NCBI GenBank assembly: GCA_033675545.1
Contig: JAWDGP010001470.1
Location: 62,001 to 126,000 of the forward strand
Direction of reading: 5' to 3'
Length of the DNA: 64,000 bases
Source of the DNA: Elysia crispata
Taxonomy: Eukaryota > Mollusca > Gastropoda > Plakobranchidae
In this document: positions 27,333 through 40,400 of the stretch, in pieces
Position numbering within the stretch: the first letter of the stretch is position 1
Layout of the letters: each line of letters begins with the position of its first letter
Translations under genes and position numbers: made by a program
Notes under the pieces: model-generated
What the model was told of the DNA's origin: nothing
The model's database searches: none
What the model saw: only the letters and a program-made list of their open reading frames with translations

Positions 27333-27423
27333 CATTATTTTATCTCTTGCTCTAAGATTCTACGTACCTACTATGTTTGTTTTTGTTTCTTGGTCGAATT
27401 TTACAAAATTATAATCTCTGTCT

Positions 27424-27466
<43 letters not shown>

Positions 27467-27702
27467 CCTCTTTCCCTCTCTCTTCATTTGCTTCTTCTGA
27501 CTTGATACAATTAAAAACTCTCCTCATTATCTGATGTACGTGTTCTTAGTGTGTCACTCCAGTGCCGGTATTTGATGTACCGTACCACTGTATTATCAAA
27601 TCTCGAAAAGGTGTACATGTGCATTTGAGTTTCTAAGTATTTTAATGTATAGCCTACATGTACTTAGAAGTTATGATGAAGAGGGAGGGAGGGAGAGAGA
27701 AA

Positions 27703-27765
<63 letters not shown>
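26776..27765. repeat. Segmental duplications rich in GA/CT microsatellites
   Basis: 26776-26902 recurs diverged at 27554-27680 (shared GTCACTCCAGTG, TCTCGAAAAGGTGTACATGT). A ~140-bp block (TTCATTATTTTATCTCTTGC through AATTATAATCTCTGTC) occurs twice in direct orientation at about 27190 and 27330. GA or CT runs: 26919-26986, 27141-27189, 27291-27329, 27431-27480, 27682-27766. Confidence 0.85.
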
Positions 27766-27767
<2 letters not shown>

Positions 27768-27796
27768 GAGGGTTAAGAGTCGGATTAAGCTAAAGA

Positions 27797-27969
<173 letters not shown>

Positions 27970-28073
27970 CATTGCTAGCACCCCGCAGACCGGCCCATCT
28001 GAATAATATTGCATAACCTATGAACAGGCCTCCTAGATAATTGGTACTGGTCTGAACGGACACAGATAAGCAA

Positions 28074-28083
28074 GTGACGTCAC
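28074..28083. promoter_or_regulatory. Palindromic CRE-like site
   Basis: GTGACGTCAC is a perfect 10-bp palindrome containing the TGACGTCA cAMP-response element consensus. It lies 41 bases before the first ATG (28124) of the ZSWIM3-like exon, a position compatible with a proximal promoter. Functional role is inference. Confidence 0.45.
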
Positions 28084-28123
28084 AAAATTCGTGTTTGACT
28101 CAGATCTCACTTCCTTTCCACCA

Positions 28124-28939
28124 ATGTTCAAAATGGAGAAAGGACGTGTGTTCAAAACGTATGAAGAGTTTGAGGCAGCCCTTAAATCATTTTCAGTGGC
28201 ACTCACAGTCTATTTGTGAAAAGATCGAGTGAGTCAGTGAAAGAACTAATACTGAAGTACCTAAAATATAAAATCATTCTCTTTGTGTGCAAGCACTCCC
28301 CGTCCAAACACACCAGCTCCTCGACGGGTCAGCGCCCATGCCAAAGGTAAGTCCCATCAATTGTGCTAATGAGATCTAGAGTTAAATATAGATAGGTCTT
28401 ATATCCAGATCTAGACGATCTGATTTTAGATTTTAGTGGTTGGTTAAAGATAAGGGGTGAGTTATCTTAAGCCTAGATTTTTAAATCCTTCCCTGCCTCT
28501 TGGAGTAGATCTAGATCTATAACAGAATGGAAAATTTGGCATGAGGGCACCAAAAGCCTTATTGAAAGGCATTGTCAGAGTACTGATCTGAAACATTTTG
28601 CAGTTCATAGGACAAATATTCTAATTTACTCTAGATCTAGATTTGCCAATCAATCATTTATTTTGAGGTTTCAGATTTTATAAGCCAAAGTTATTTTCTT
28701 TAGATGTTGGCCACTGCCTACCATGTGGCTTGATGCTATACACTAAATGAACTTTGTAGCATTCAACTCCATCTATAGATACATAACTACATACTCTTCA
28801 TCACTTTCACAGGTCCCTCAAACTAGATTGTCAAGCCAAGATTCGGTTGAAGATCCAGAGGCCGAAAGACCAGTCTCCGCCCTTCCTGGCCATCACAGTG
28901 CAGTATTTGAACTATCAAGGGCATGGCCTCACCCAAGAA
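28124..28939 (+). pseudogene. ZSWIM3/ZSWIM1-like N-terminal domain, two exons, one frame break
   Basis: Exon 1 (28124-28346) starts MFKMEKGRVFKTYEEFEAAL. After KSF a one-base shift is needed to continue as HSLFVKRSSES and YLKYKIILFVCKHSPS, ending AG|GTAAGT. Exon 2 (28813-28939) follows a TTTCACAG acceptor in matching phase and reads LKLDCQAKIRLKIQRPKD then LNYQGHGLTQE, ending at GTAATT. The pattern (KT-EEF, F-C-H, C-AKI-L, then an H/N-rich turn) matches the FAR1/FLYWCH-like N-terminal domain of ZSWIM1/ZSWIM3 proteins, which derive from MULE transposases. No catalytic or SWIM part was found downstream, so this is a fragment or the start of a gene with distant exons. Confidence 0.55.
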
Positions 28940-29655
28940 GTAATTACACTTTCCTTTGTTTTTTTCTATTCTGCCTCTTATGGAAATAAATACATATTTT
29001 CATATACATGTGGACTGTGGAGAAAAGACAGGAAAGCCTGCATTGCTTGTTCGCTTGTACTGTTACAATGCAGGCAGGGCAAAATGCTAAGGATTTTTTT
29101 CTATTAAAAGTTTTGGTGCTTTCTTTCCAGTTTTTATAGGTTGGGAAGCAGTGTCAATTTTGCAGAAATAAATTGAATATAGGAAAAAAAGGTGTTATTT
29201 AGCTCTGTCGTTATAGCAATGGTTTTCGCTATTCAAGATGTTAAACATGGGTTCCACTGTACAGGAAAGAGAATTGTCCGTAAATTTAGGGAATTCTGTA
29301 TACATTATACATTCATGTGATCCCCCACAAATTCTGTCCTTGGACAGACAAACTTTTGTTGAAGGTTGGACGTGCAAAAGAAATGGTAAAAATATAATTC
29401 TACGCTGGGTACGATATTTTTCCATTATTATTAATATAAATTTTTATACATTTCAATTCCAATATTGAGATTTGTATTGTACTTCAAACTATCCATGATA
29501 TTGGTGTTTATTTTATCATTCATGTGTATAAAAAAAATTTCTTCTATCTTTACACCCACAGCTCACCGTTATTTCCAACGAAAGATCATTCTTATTTCTT
29601 CATATGATAATAGTGAGTACAGCTAGGTGTTTCGTTTTTTTTGTCAGGATACCAT
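28940..29655. other. No feature seen
   Basis: AT-rich sequence following the ZSWIM3-like exons. No recognisable exon; ORFs here are short and have no familiar content. Confidence 0.4.
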
Positions 29656-29656
29656 A

Positions 29657-30745
<1,089 letters not shown>

Positions 30746-31184
30746 TGGGCTACGTTTGTAGACCAATCAAAGGTAGTCAGCTTACACCTTATGTACAAGT
30801 GAGACTTACATGTTTACCTTCTAATATTCATGTCTTTCTTTTCAAGCAAATTTCATGTCTGCAAGGTGTTGTCTGTGAATACATTCCTTCGTATTATGTT
30901 TTTTTTTTCACTATGTGTGATTTGAGTCCTTTGAACTTTCCAGCTTTGAAAATGTTATAGAACTGGAGTGAGATGTTATATTTGCAATCTTTGCTGTACT
31001 TATGGCAGTGGTTGTCTATACATAATTTTATGTAGAACAGCGCTCAACATATGTGGTATTCATCTACGTTCAAACAACATAGACAATATATGTTTATATT
31101 GCTTACAACTACGTTTATTAGATACATCTTTTTTGTTTTTTTGTTTTTATAGCTAGACACAAATCCTTAGATGATTCATGGAAA

Positions 31185-32036
31185 ATATCCGGTATATCAA
31201 TGAATTAGGTGCCCTGCTCTTTAGATTAGGCAATCATGACCTTTTGCGCATCTCTATCCCTTGATGCTGTTGTGTTAGTGCATCTGTCACTCATTTTACA
31301 TTTAGCCGCTTTTTCAATCCATGCTACATCTTCTCTCGCTTCTTTCCCCTGTTGCCTTTTCCTTTAAAATCAACCCAGTTCTCAAAGTTTCAGTTTCTTT
31401 TTTCTCATCACATGGCCAAAAAATACTGCCTGTAGATTAAATTTGGTATTTATGAGCATATATATGCCAGCTCCTGGTACCACACTTTAGTTTGATTTCT
31501 TTGAAGTCCATAAATAAGATTCATAGCATTCTCTTTAGGAACCACATTTCTGTTTCCTCCAGTTAATTTTGTAGTTGTTTTTTAAATTGTCCAAGCCTGA
31601 CATCCATACATAAGGATGGGTTCAGTAAAACACTCCAGTGCCTTTTTTGATGCGATTTCACAGTTGTTGTGTCCATCTCTTCACATTCAAGTGCCCAAGT
31701 ATTTGCATTGATTCCTGAACGAATTATCTTTAGCTACTAAAGAATTGATCTGTGCACACTCATTGTTTCGATTGACGACTATTACTTCTGTATTTTTGCT
31801 CTTTAATCCATATCCTTTCCTTCTGCTTTCTTCTTCAGTGATGTCTAATAATTGTGGCAAGTCTTCTTTATTTTCTGCAATTAATACAGCGTCATCAGCG
31901 TATCTCATGTTGCTTACTTTGTGCCCTCCTATTTTAATTCCTCGGTATCCTTCTATGCTTCTCAAATCATTTCACTGTAGAGAGAGAAAAGGTCTGGAGC
32001 AAGCACACATCCTTGACAGACACCGCACTTTATTTA
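31185..32036 (-). mobile_element. Non-LTR retrotransposon fragment, RT domain (RTE-like)
   Basis: On the minus strand GCVLAPDLFSLYSE (near 32030-31985) precedes RGIKIGGHKVSNMRYADDAVLIAENKED in the frame 31965-31687. This is the palm region of a reverse transcriptase with the YADD catalytic motif. Further 3' the sequence continues in broken frames to a tail matching the end of the plus-strand copy at 49871-50590 (RDRDxxKVMI, then AAAGAGCAGGGCACCTAA). It is 5' truncated and frameshifted. Both copies belong to one family; the RTE label is from memory of similar elements and is tentative. Confidence 0.85.
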
Positions 32037-32961
32037 TTTATTTTTTTGTTTGTTTTAATGAGCTGATTTACCCATCAACTCACATTGTTGCTGTCTCATA
32101 TCATTTCATGTTTTATTTTTAATTGGTCTTGCCCATGGACCTCTCACGGACTAGCAGAGGGAAGATACCCTCATTCCTCTTTCTCAAAGTTGGCTCTGAG
32201 CTGCCGCCCAATATAAGTCATGCTTTTTTACCTCTAATTTGAGCAAATATTATAAATTTGAGTTAATCTTAAAGCATTCTAAGATTTACACTTTTTATAA
32301 ACATACATTTAATTTTTACACTGCTTGCTGTAGCCATTCTTTTTTTGCTCTTCAGTGAAGCCATTTTAATATTGAGCTATAAGAATATGATCTTCAGCTC
32401 AACACTGTATGATGTAATTGTCTAAACCTCGCCTCCATTCTCACTCTTTCTTTTCTCTCCCATTTTTGTCGTTCTGTCTTATTCTGGGCTTAGACTATGA
32501 GGATTTTCTCCTTTTCCCTTGTCCGATATCATTTTTTCCCATATTAAATCTTCATTTCTGTTTTTCACTTCATATTAAGACATTAGCTCTAAACTCTTAT
32601 TAGAGCTGGCTAACCAGAGTCAAACCTTTTTTTCTTTTTCTCCCAACTCTTGAGGCTTTTATGTGAGGGATATGTGGACCCAAGGGTGCAACTAGCCGAT
32701 TTTGGAAAGGAGGACCTCGGGATAGTAACAATATTTCTAATCCAGGTTAATTCGAGGCACTTGTGGGATTGACTGACAGTGATAAAAATAGCATTATATG
32801 AAAGAATATATTTGTGAACTTCTCTTCCTATATTTTTAGTTAAAAAACTTTGTACCGTGCTATCTTTATGTAAGTCGCCATGTGGCGATGTATTTTCTGG
32901 CTTTATTTTTACTTCAAATTTCAAAGAGGGTTAGAACGAGAAAGAGAAATAGAGAGAAAGG

Positions 32962-33090
<129 letters not shown>

Positions 33091-33509
33091 CATGAGCATA
33101 CAATGACAATATATATATATTAAAATTTAAGTTATTTTTGTTTTAAATATTTTTTTATATAAGCCTCTAGTTTTAAATGTTACAAAACTTATAACCATTT
33201 CTAAAGAAACTCAAGTTTCAGCATACATTGTCGATTTTAGTCGAGACGCCTATAAATATAATACAAGCCTTTTCAGTTGAATATTGCTCACCCGATCGGC
33301 TGGTTAATCAGCACACTGCTACGATGACATTTGTTAATAGCTATCTAGAGCAACTCCTTCACAGTCAAAACAACATCGTTCTCAAAACATAGAGAGGACG
33401 TGTTTTTTTACATTGTAAATGTCAAGGTGGTGGTTCTTTTGGAAACGGTCGACCTAGTTTTGGATTAACAAAAGACACAAACGTTTGTTGCCTCGTCTTT
33501 TTTTCCTAG

Positions 33510-34480
33510 TCTTTATTTGGCTAAGGTTTCACCCCCCATATTAATCTTTCTTTTTTTGTGATTCCTTTTCAGAAGTAAAACGTGGGACCTTGTTTGAATC
33601 CTCAAAGCTTTCTTATCATCCAGTTACTATTTCTCTGGATAACGCATTTAAAGAGAACATGGAAACTATCTTGACTGGAGTAAAAACCTAATTAATGTTT
33701 TTGAAAAAATTTTATGTGAAGTATTAATTGTCTTTTATTGTAATGCAATGTGAGCTGAAAGTCAAACAAATTAACGTTCATTTAACAGGCAATGCCCTTA
33801 TATGTATTATCTCTTTTAATGAAAATGTCATATTCGTTTATGTTATATACATAAGTTTCACTGACGTTATTTTTAAAAGACTGGTATGTGTCTTTTTAAT
33901 TATTTTAGAAAACAATGTGTATTATAATGATTTCTTTTTATATTTTTATAATTTGGATTTCTCTGAATAAACTCAGATAACACTCTTTTTTTTTAATCTG
34001 TCTTTGTTGTTTTTGATAAATGTCTTGTTTTTAATAGGTTTTCGTATGTGTTTATGGTATTCATCAAGTAATTTCAATTCATTGCAATTTGCACAGAGTT
34101 TAAGATCCGTCATTTTTATACAAAAGAAATATTGAACTCCATTTTACAGTAATAGAAACATAAACCCTTATTGCCGAATTGATAATACTGCGTGGGTGAT
34201 ATGTGTTGGGAATATAACATCGAATAGCCAACTGCCACAAAGATGGTGAATCAATATTGAATAATTAAATAGGGGTGGCAAAATCCTCTTTATTTCTATC
34301 TCTACAAATCAAGCATAATTAAATATTATTACAATAGAATAGAATTCGAAATAAAAAAAAATTCAAAACGGTAGAAAGATTTCCATTTTTTCTTTCTCTA
34401 TACTAATACAATAGACATGCTGTAGAATCGAAATGATCCCTATAAATCATCAAAATAATACCATATTATCAAAATGTAAT
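33510..34480. repeat. Left inverted-repeat arm, inner part
   Basis: Reverse complement of 46793-47703. Shared words include GTTATCTGAGTTTATTCAGA (minus strand), CTTTGAGGATTCAAACAAGG, GATTCACCATCT and GATAATATGGTATT, which directly abuts the satellite on both sides. A 46-codon minus-strand frame (34113-33973) lies in it, described separately. Confidence 0.92.
33973..34113 (-). CDS. Small ORF with a CxxC motif in the inverted-repeat arm (degenerate)
   Basis: 46 codons starting MTDLKLCANCNELKLLDEYH. The right-arm counterpart (within 46952-47206, +) has lost this ATG (CTG). It retains 37 extra bases that extend the frame to GLNSQCIEFGRY. Together these resemble the zinc-ribbon pattern Cys-x2-Cys...G-x2-x-Cys-x2-(Cys) common in HNH-nuclease-like and virus or phage proteins, with the last Cys replaced by Phe. 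Both copies look decayed. Function not assigned. Confidence 0.3.
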   Translation of the reverse strand: MTDLKLCANCNELKLLDEYHKHIRKPIKNKTFIKNNKDRLKKKSVI

Positions 34481-37400
34481 CGAATTTCAGACCCGAGTAA
34501 AATTGGAATTATGCTAATTATAGAGATTGCCAAAATGGAATTAATCGGCGGCCATATTGGATTTATGCTTATTATAGAGATTGCCAAAATAGAATAAACT
34601 GGCGGCCATATTAAAAATATGCTAATTATAGAGATGGCCAAAATAGAAATTAACCGGCGACCATATTGAATTTATGCTAATTATAGAGATGGCTAAAATA
34701 GAAATTAACCGGCGTCTATATTGGATTTATGCTAATTGTAGAGATGGGCAAAATAGAATCAACTGCCGGCCACATTAAAATTATGCTTTTTATAGAGATT
34801 ACCAACATAAAATTAACCGGCGGCCATATTGAATTTATGCTAATTATAGAGATGGCCAAAATAGAAATTAACCGGCGGCCATATTGGATTTATGCTAATT
34901 GTAGAGATGGGCAAAATAGAATCAACTGGCGGCCACATAAAAAGTTTGCTTGTTATAGAGATTACTAAGATAAAATTAACCGGCGGCCATATTGGATTTA
35001 TTGAACTTATATAGATTACTAAACTGAAATTGGAATTATAATAATTATAGAGATGGCCTAAATAGAATTAATCGGCGGCCATATTGGATTTATGCTAATT
35101 ATAGAGATGGCCAAAATAGAATTAACCGGCGGCCATATTAGATTTATTTTATTTATATAGATTACCAGAATGAAAATCGAATTATGCTAATTATAGAGAT
35201 GGCCAAAATAGAAATTAACCGGCAGCCACATTAAAATTATGCTTTTTATAGAGATTACCAAGATAAAATTAACCGGCAGCCATATTGTCTTTATGCTAAT
35301 TATAGACATGGCCAAAGAGAAATTAACCGGCGTCTATATCCGATTTCTGCTAATTGTAGAGATGGGCAAAATAGATCCAACTGGCGGCCACATTAAAATT
35401 ATGCTTGTTATAGAGATGGCCAAAATAGACATTAACCGGCGGCCACATTAAAATTATGCTTTTTATAGAGATTACCAAGATAAAATTAACCGGCGGCCAT
35501 AGTGAATTTCATGCTAATTATAGAGATGGCCAAAATAGAAATTAACCGGCGGCCGTATTGAATTTATGCTAATTATAGAGATGGCCTAAATAGAAATTAA
35601 CCGGCGGCCACATTGAAATTATGCTTTTTATAGAGGATACCAAGATAAAATTAACCGGCAGCCATATTGTCTTGACGCTAATTATAGAGATGGCCAAAAT
35701 ATAATTTACCCGAGGCCATACTGGCATTATGCTAATTTTAGAGATGGCCAAAATAATATTAACCGGCGGCCATATTGGATTTATGCTAATTATAGAGATG
35801 GCTAAAATAGAAATTAAGCGGTGGCTATATTGATTTTATGCTAATTATAGAGATGGCCAAAAAAGAAATTAACCGGCGTCTATATTGGATTTATGCTAAT
35901 TGTAGAGATGGGCAAAATAGAATCAACTGGCGGCCACATTAAAATTATGCTTGTTATAGAGATGGCCAAAATAGAATTAATCGGCGGCCATATTGGATTT
36001 ATGCTAATTATAGAGATTGCCAAAAGAGAATTAACCGGCGGCCATATTGGATTTATTTTATTTATATAGATTACCAGAATGAAAATCGAATTATGCTAAT
36101 TATAGAGATGGCCAAAATAGAAATTAACCGGCGGCCATATTGAACTTCATGCTAATGATAGAGATGGCCAAAATAGAAATTAACCGGCGGCCACATTGAA
36201 TTTATGCTAATTATAGAGATGGCCAAAAAAGAAACTCAACCGGCGGCCATATTGAATTTATGCTAATTATAGAGATGGCTAAAATAGAAATTAACCGGCA
36301 TCAATATTGGATTTATGCTAATTATAGAGATGGCCAAAATAGAAATTAACCGGCGGCCATATTGAATTTATGCTAATTATAGAGATTACAAAGGTAAAAT
36401 TAACCGGCGGCCATATTGGATTTATGCTAATTGTAGAGATAGGCAAAATAGAATCAACTGGCGGCCACATTACAATTATGCTTGTTATAGAGATGGCCAA
36501 AATAGAATTAATCGGCGGCCATATTGGATTTATGCTAATTATAGAGATGGCCAAAATAGAATTAACCGGCGGCCATATTGGATTTATTTTATTTATATAG
36601 ATTACCAGAATGAAAATCGAATTATGCTAATTATAGAGATGGCCAAAATAGAAATTAACCGGCGGCCACATTGAAATTATGCTTTTTATAGAGGATACCA
36701 AGATAAAATTAACCGGCAGCCATATTGTCTTTATGCTAATTATAGAGATGGCCAAAATATAATTTACCCGAGGCCATATTGGCATTATGCTAATTTTAGA
36801 GATGGCCAAAATAGAATTAACCGGCGGCCATATTGGATTTATGCTAATTATAGAGATGGCCAAAATAGAAATTAACCGGCGGCCATATTGAATTTATGCT
36901 AATTATAGAGATGGCCAAAATAGAAATTAACCGGCGTCAATATTGGATTTATGCTAATTGTAGAGATGGGCAAAATAGAATCAACTGGCGGCCACATTAA
37001 AATTATGCTTGTTATAGAGATGGCCAAAATAGAATTAATCGGCGGCCATATTGGATTTATGCTAATTATAGAGATTGCCAAAAAAGAATTAACCGGCGGC
37101 CATATTGGATTTATTTTATTTATATAGATGACCAGAATGAAAATCGAATTATGCTAATTATAGAGATGGCCAAATAGAAATTAACCGGCGTCTATATTGA
37201 ATTTATGCTAATTGTAGAGATGGCCAAAATAGAATCAACTGGCGGCCACATTAAAATTATGCTTGTTATAGAGAAGGCCAAAATAGAAATTAACCAGCAG
37301 CCATATTGAATTTATGCTAATTATAGAGATGGCCAAAATAGAAATTAACCGGCGGCCACATTGAAATTATGCTTTTTGTAGAGGATACCAAGATAAAATT

Positions 37401-40400
37401 AACCGGCAGCCATATTGTCTTTATGCTAATTATAGAGATGGCCAAAAAAAAATTTACCCGAGGCCATATTGGCATTATGCTAACTTTAGAGATGGCCAAA
37501 AAGGAATTAACCGGCGGCCATATTGGATTTATGCTAATTATAGAGATGGCCAAAATAGAAATTAAGCGGTGGCCATATTGAATTTATGCTAATTATAGAG
37601 ATGGCCAAAATAAAAATTAACCGGCGTCTATATTGGATTTATGCTAATTGTAGAGATGGGCAAAATAGAATCAACTGGCGGCCACATTAAAATTATGCTT
37701 GTTATAGAGATGGCCAAAATAGAATTATTCGGCGGCCATATTGGATTTATGCTAATTATAGAGATTACCAAAAAAGAATTAACCGGCGGCCATATTGGAT
37801 TTATTTTATTTATATAGATTACCAGAAAGAAAATCGAATTATGCTTATTATAGAGATGGCCAAAATAGAAATTAACCGGCGGCCACATTGAAATTATGCT
37901 TTTTATAGAGATTACCAAGATAAAATTAACCGGCAGCCATATTGTCTTTATGCTAATTATAGAGATGGCCAAATACAAATTAACCGGCGTCTATATCCGA
38001 TTTCTGCTAATTGTAGAGATGGGCAAAATAGAATCAACTGGCGGCCACATTAAAATTATGCTTGTTATAGAGACGGCCAAAATAGAAATTAACCAGCAGC
38101 CATATTGAATTTATGCTAATTATAGAGATGGCCAAAATAGAAATTAACCGGCGTCTATATTGAATTTATGCTAATTATAGAGATGGCCAAAATAGAAATT
38201 AACCGGCGTCTATATTGGATTTATGCTAATTGTAGAGATGGGCAAAATAGAATCAACTGGCGGCCACATTAAAATTATGCTTGTTATAGAGATGGCCAAA
38301 ATAGAAATTAACCGGCGGCCATATTGAATTTATGCTAATTGTAGAGATGGCCAAAATAGAAATTAACCGGCGGCCATATTGAATTTATGCTAATTATAGA
38401 GATGGCCAAAATAGAAATTAACCGGCGTCTATATTGGATTTATGCTAATTGTAGAGATGGGCAAAATAGAAATTAACCGGCGTCTATATTGGATTTATGC
38501 TAATTGTAGAGATGGGCAAAATAGAATTAACTGGCGGCCATATTGAATTTATGCTAATTATAGAGATGGCCCAAATAGAAATTAACCGGCGGCCATATTG
38601 AATTTATGCTAATTATAGAGATGGCCAAAATAGAAATTAACCGGCGTCTATATTGGATTTATGCTAATTGTAGAGATGGGCAAAATAGAAATTAACCGGC
38701 AGCCATATTGAATTTATGCTAATTATAGAGATGGCCAAAATAGAAATTAACCGGCGGCCATATTGAATTTATGCTAATTATAGAGATGGCCAAAATAGAA
38801 ATTAACCGGCGTCTATATTGGATTTATGCTAATTGTAGAGATGGGCAAAATAGAATCAACTGGCGGCCACATTAAAATTATGCTTGTTATAGAGATGGCC
38901 AAAATAGAAATTAACCGGCGGCCATATTGAATTTATGCTAATTGTAGAGATGGCCAAAATAGAAATTAACCGGCGGCCATATTGAATTTATGCTAATTAT
39001 AGAGATGGCCAAAATAGAAATTAACCGGCGTCTATATTGGATTTATGCTAATTGTAGAGATGGGCAAAATAGAAATTAACCGGCGTCTATATTGGATTTA
39101 TGCTAATTGTAGAGATGGGCAAAATAGAATTAACTGAAGGCCATATTGAATTTATGCTAATTATAGAGATGGCCCAAATAGAAATTAACCGGCGGCCATA
39201 TTGAATTTATGCTAATTATAGAGATGGCCAAAATAGAAATTAACCGGCGTCTATATTGGATTTATGCTAATTGTAGAGATGGGCAAAATAGAATTAACCG
39301 GCAGCCATATTGAATTTATGCTAATTATAGAGATGGCCCAAATAGAAATTAACCGGCGGCCATATTGAATTTATGCTAATTATAGAGATGGCCAAAATAA
39401 AAATTAACCGGCGTCTATATTGGATTTATGCTAATTGTAGAGATGGGCAAAATAGAATCAACTGGCGGCCACATTAAAATTATGCTTGTTATAGAGATGG
39501 CCAAAATAGAATTATTCGGCGGCCATATTGGATTTATGCTAATTATAGAGATTACCAAAAAAGAATTAACCGGCGGCCATATTGGATTTATTTTATTTAT
39601 ATAGATTACCAGAAAGAAAATCGAATTATGCTTATTATAGAGATGGCCAAAATAGAAATTAACCGGCGGCCACATTGAAATTATGCTTTTTATAGAGATT
39701 ACCAAGATAAAATTAACCGGCAGCCATATTGTCTTTATGCTAATTATAGAGATGGCCAAATACAAATTAACCGGCGTCTATATCCGATTTCTGCTAATTG
39801 TAGAGATGGGCAAAATAGAATCAACTGGCGGCCACATTAAAATTATGCTTGTTATAGAGACGGCCAAAATAGAAATTAACCAGCAGCCATATTGAATTTA
39901 TGCTAATTATAGAGATGGCCAAAATAGAAATTAACCGGCGTCTATATTGGATTTATGCTAATTGTAGAGATGGGCAAAATAGAATTAACTGAAGGCCATA
40001 TTGAATTTATGCTAATTATAGAGATGGCCCAAATAGAAATTAACCGGCGGCCATATTGAATTTATGCTAATTATAGAGATGGCCAAAATAGAAATTAACC
40101 GGCGTCTATATTGGATTTATGCTAATTGTAGAGATGGCCAAAATAGAATTAACCGGCGGCCATATTGAATTTATGCTAATTATAGAGATGGCCAAAATAG
40201 AAATTAACCGGCGGCCATATTGAATTTATGCTAATTATAGAGATGGCCAAAATAGAAATTAACCGGCGTCTATATTGGATTTATGCTAATTATAGAGATG
40301 GCCAAAATAGAAATTAACCGGCGGCCATATTGAATTGATGCTAATTATAGAGATGGCCAAAATAGAAATTAACCGGCGGCCATATTGAATTTATGCTAAT

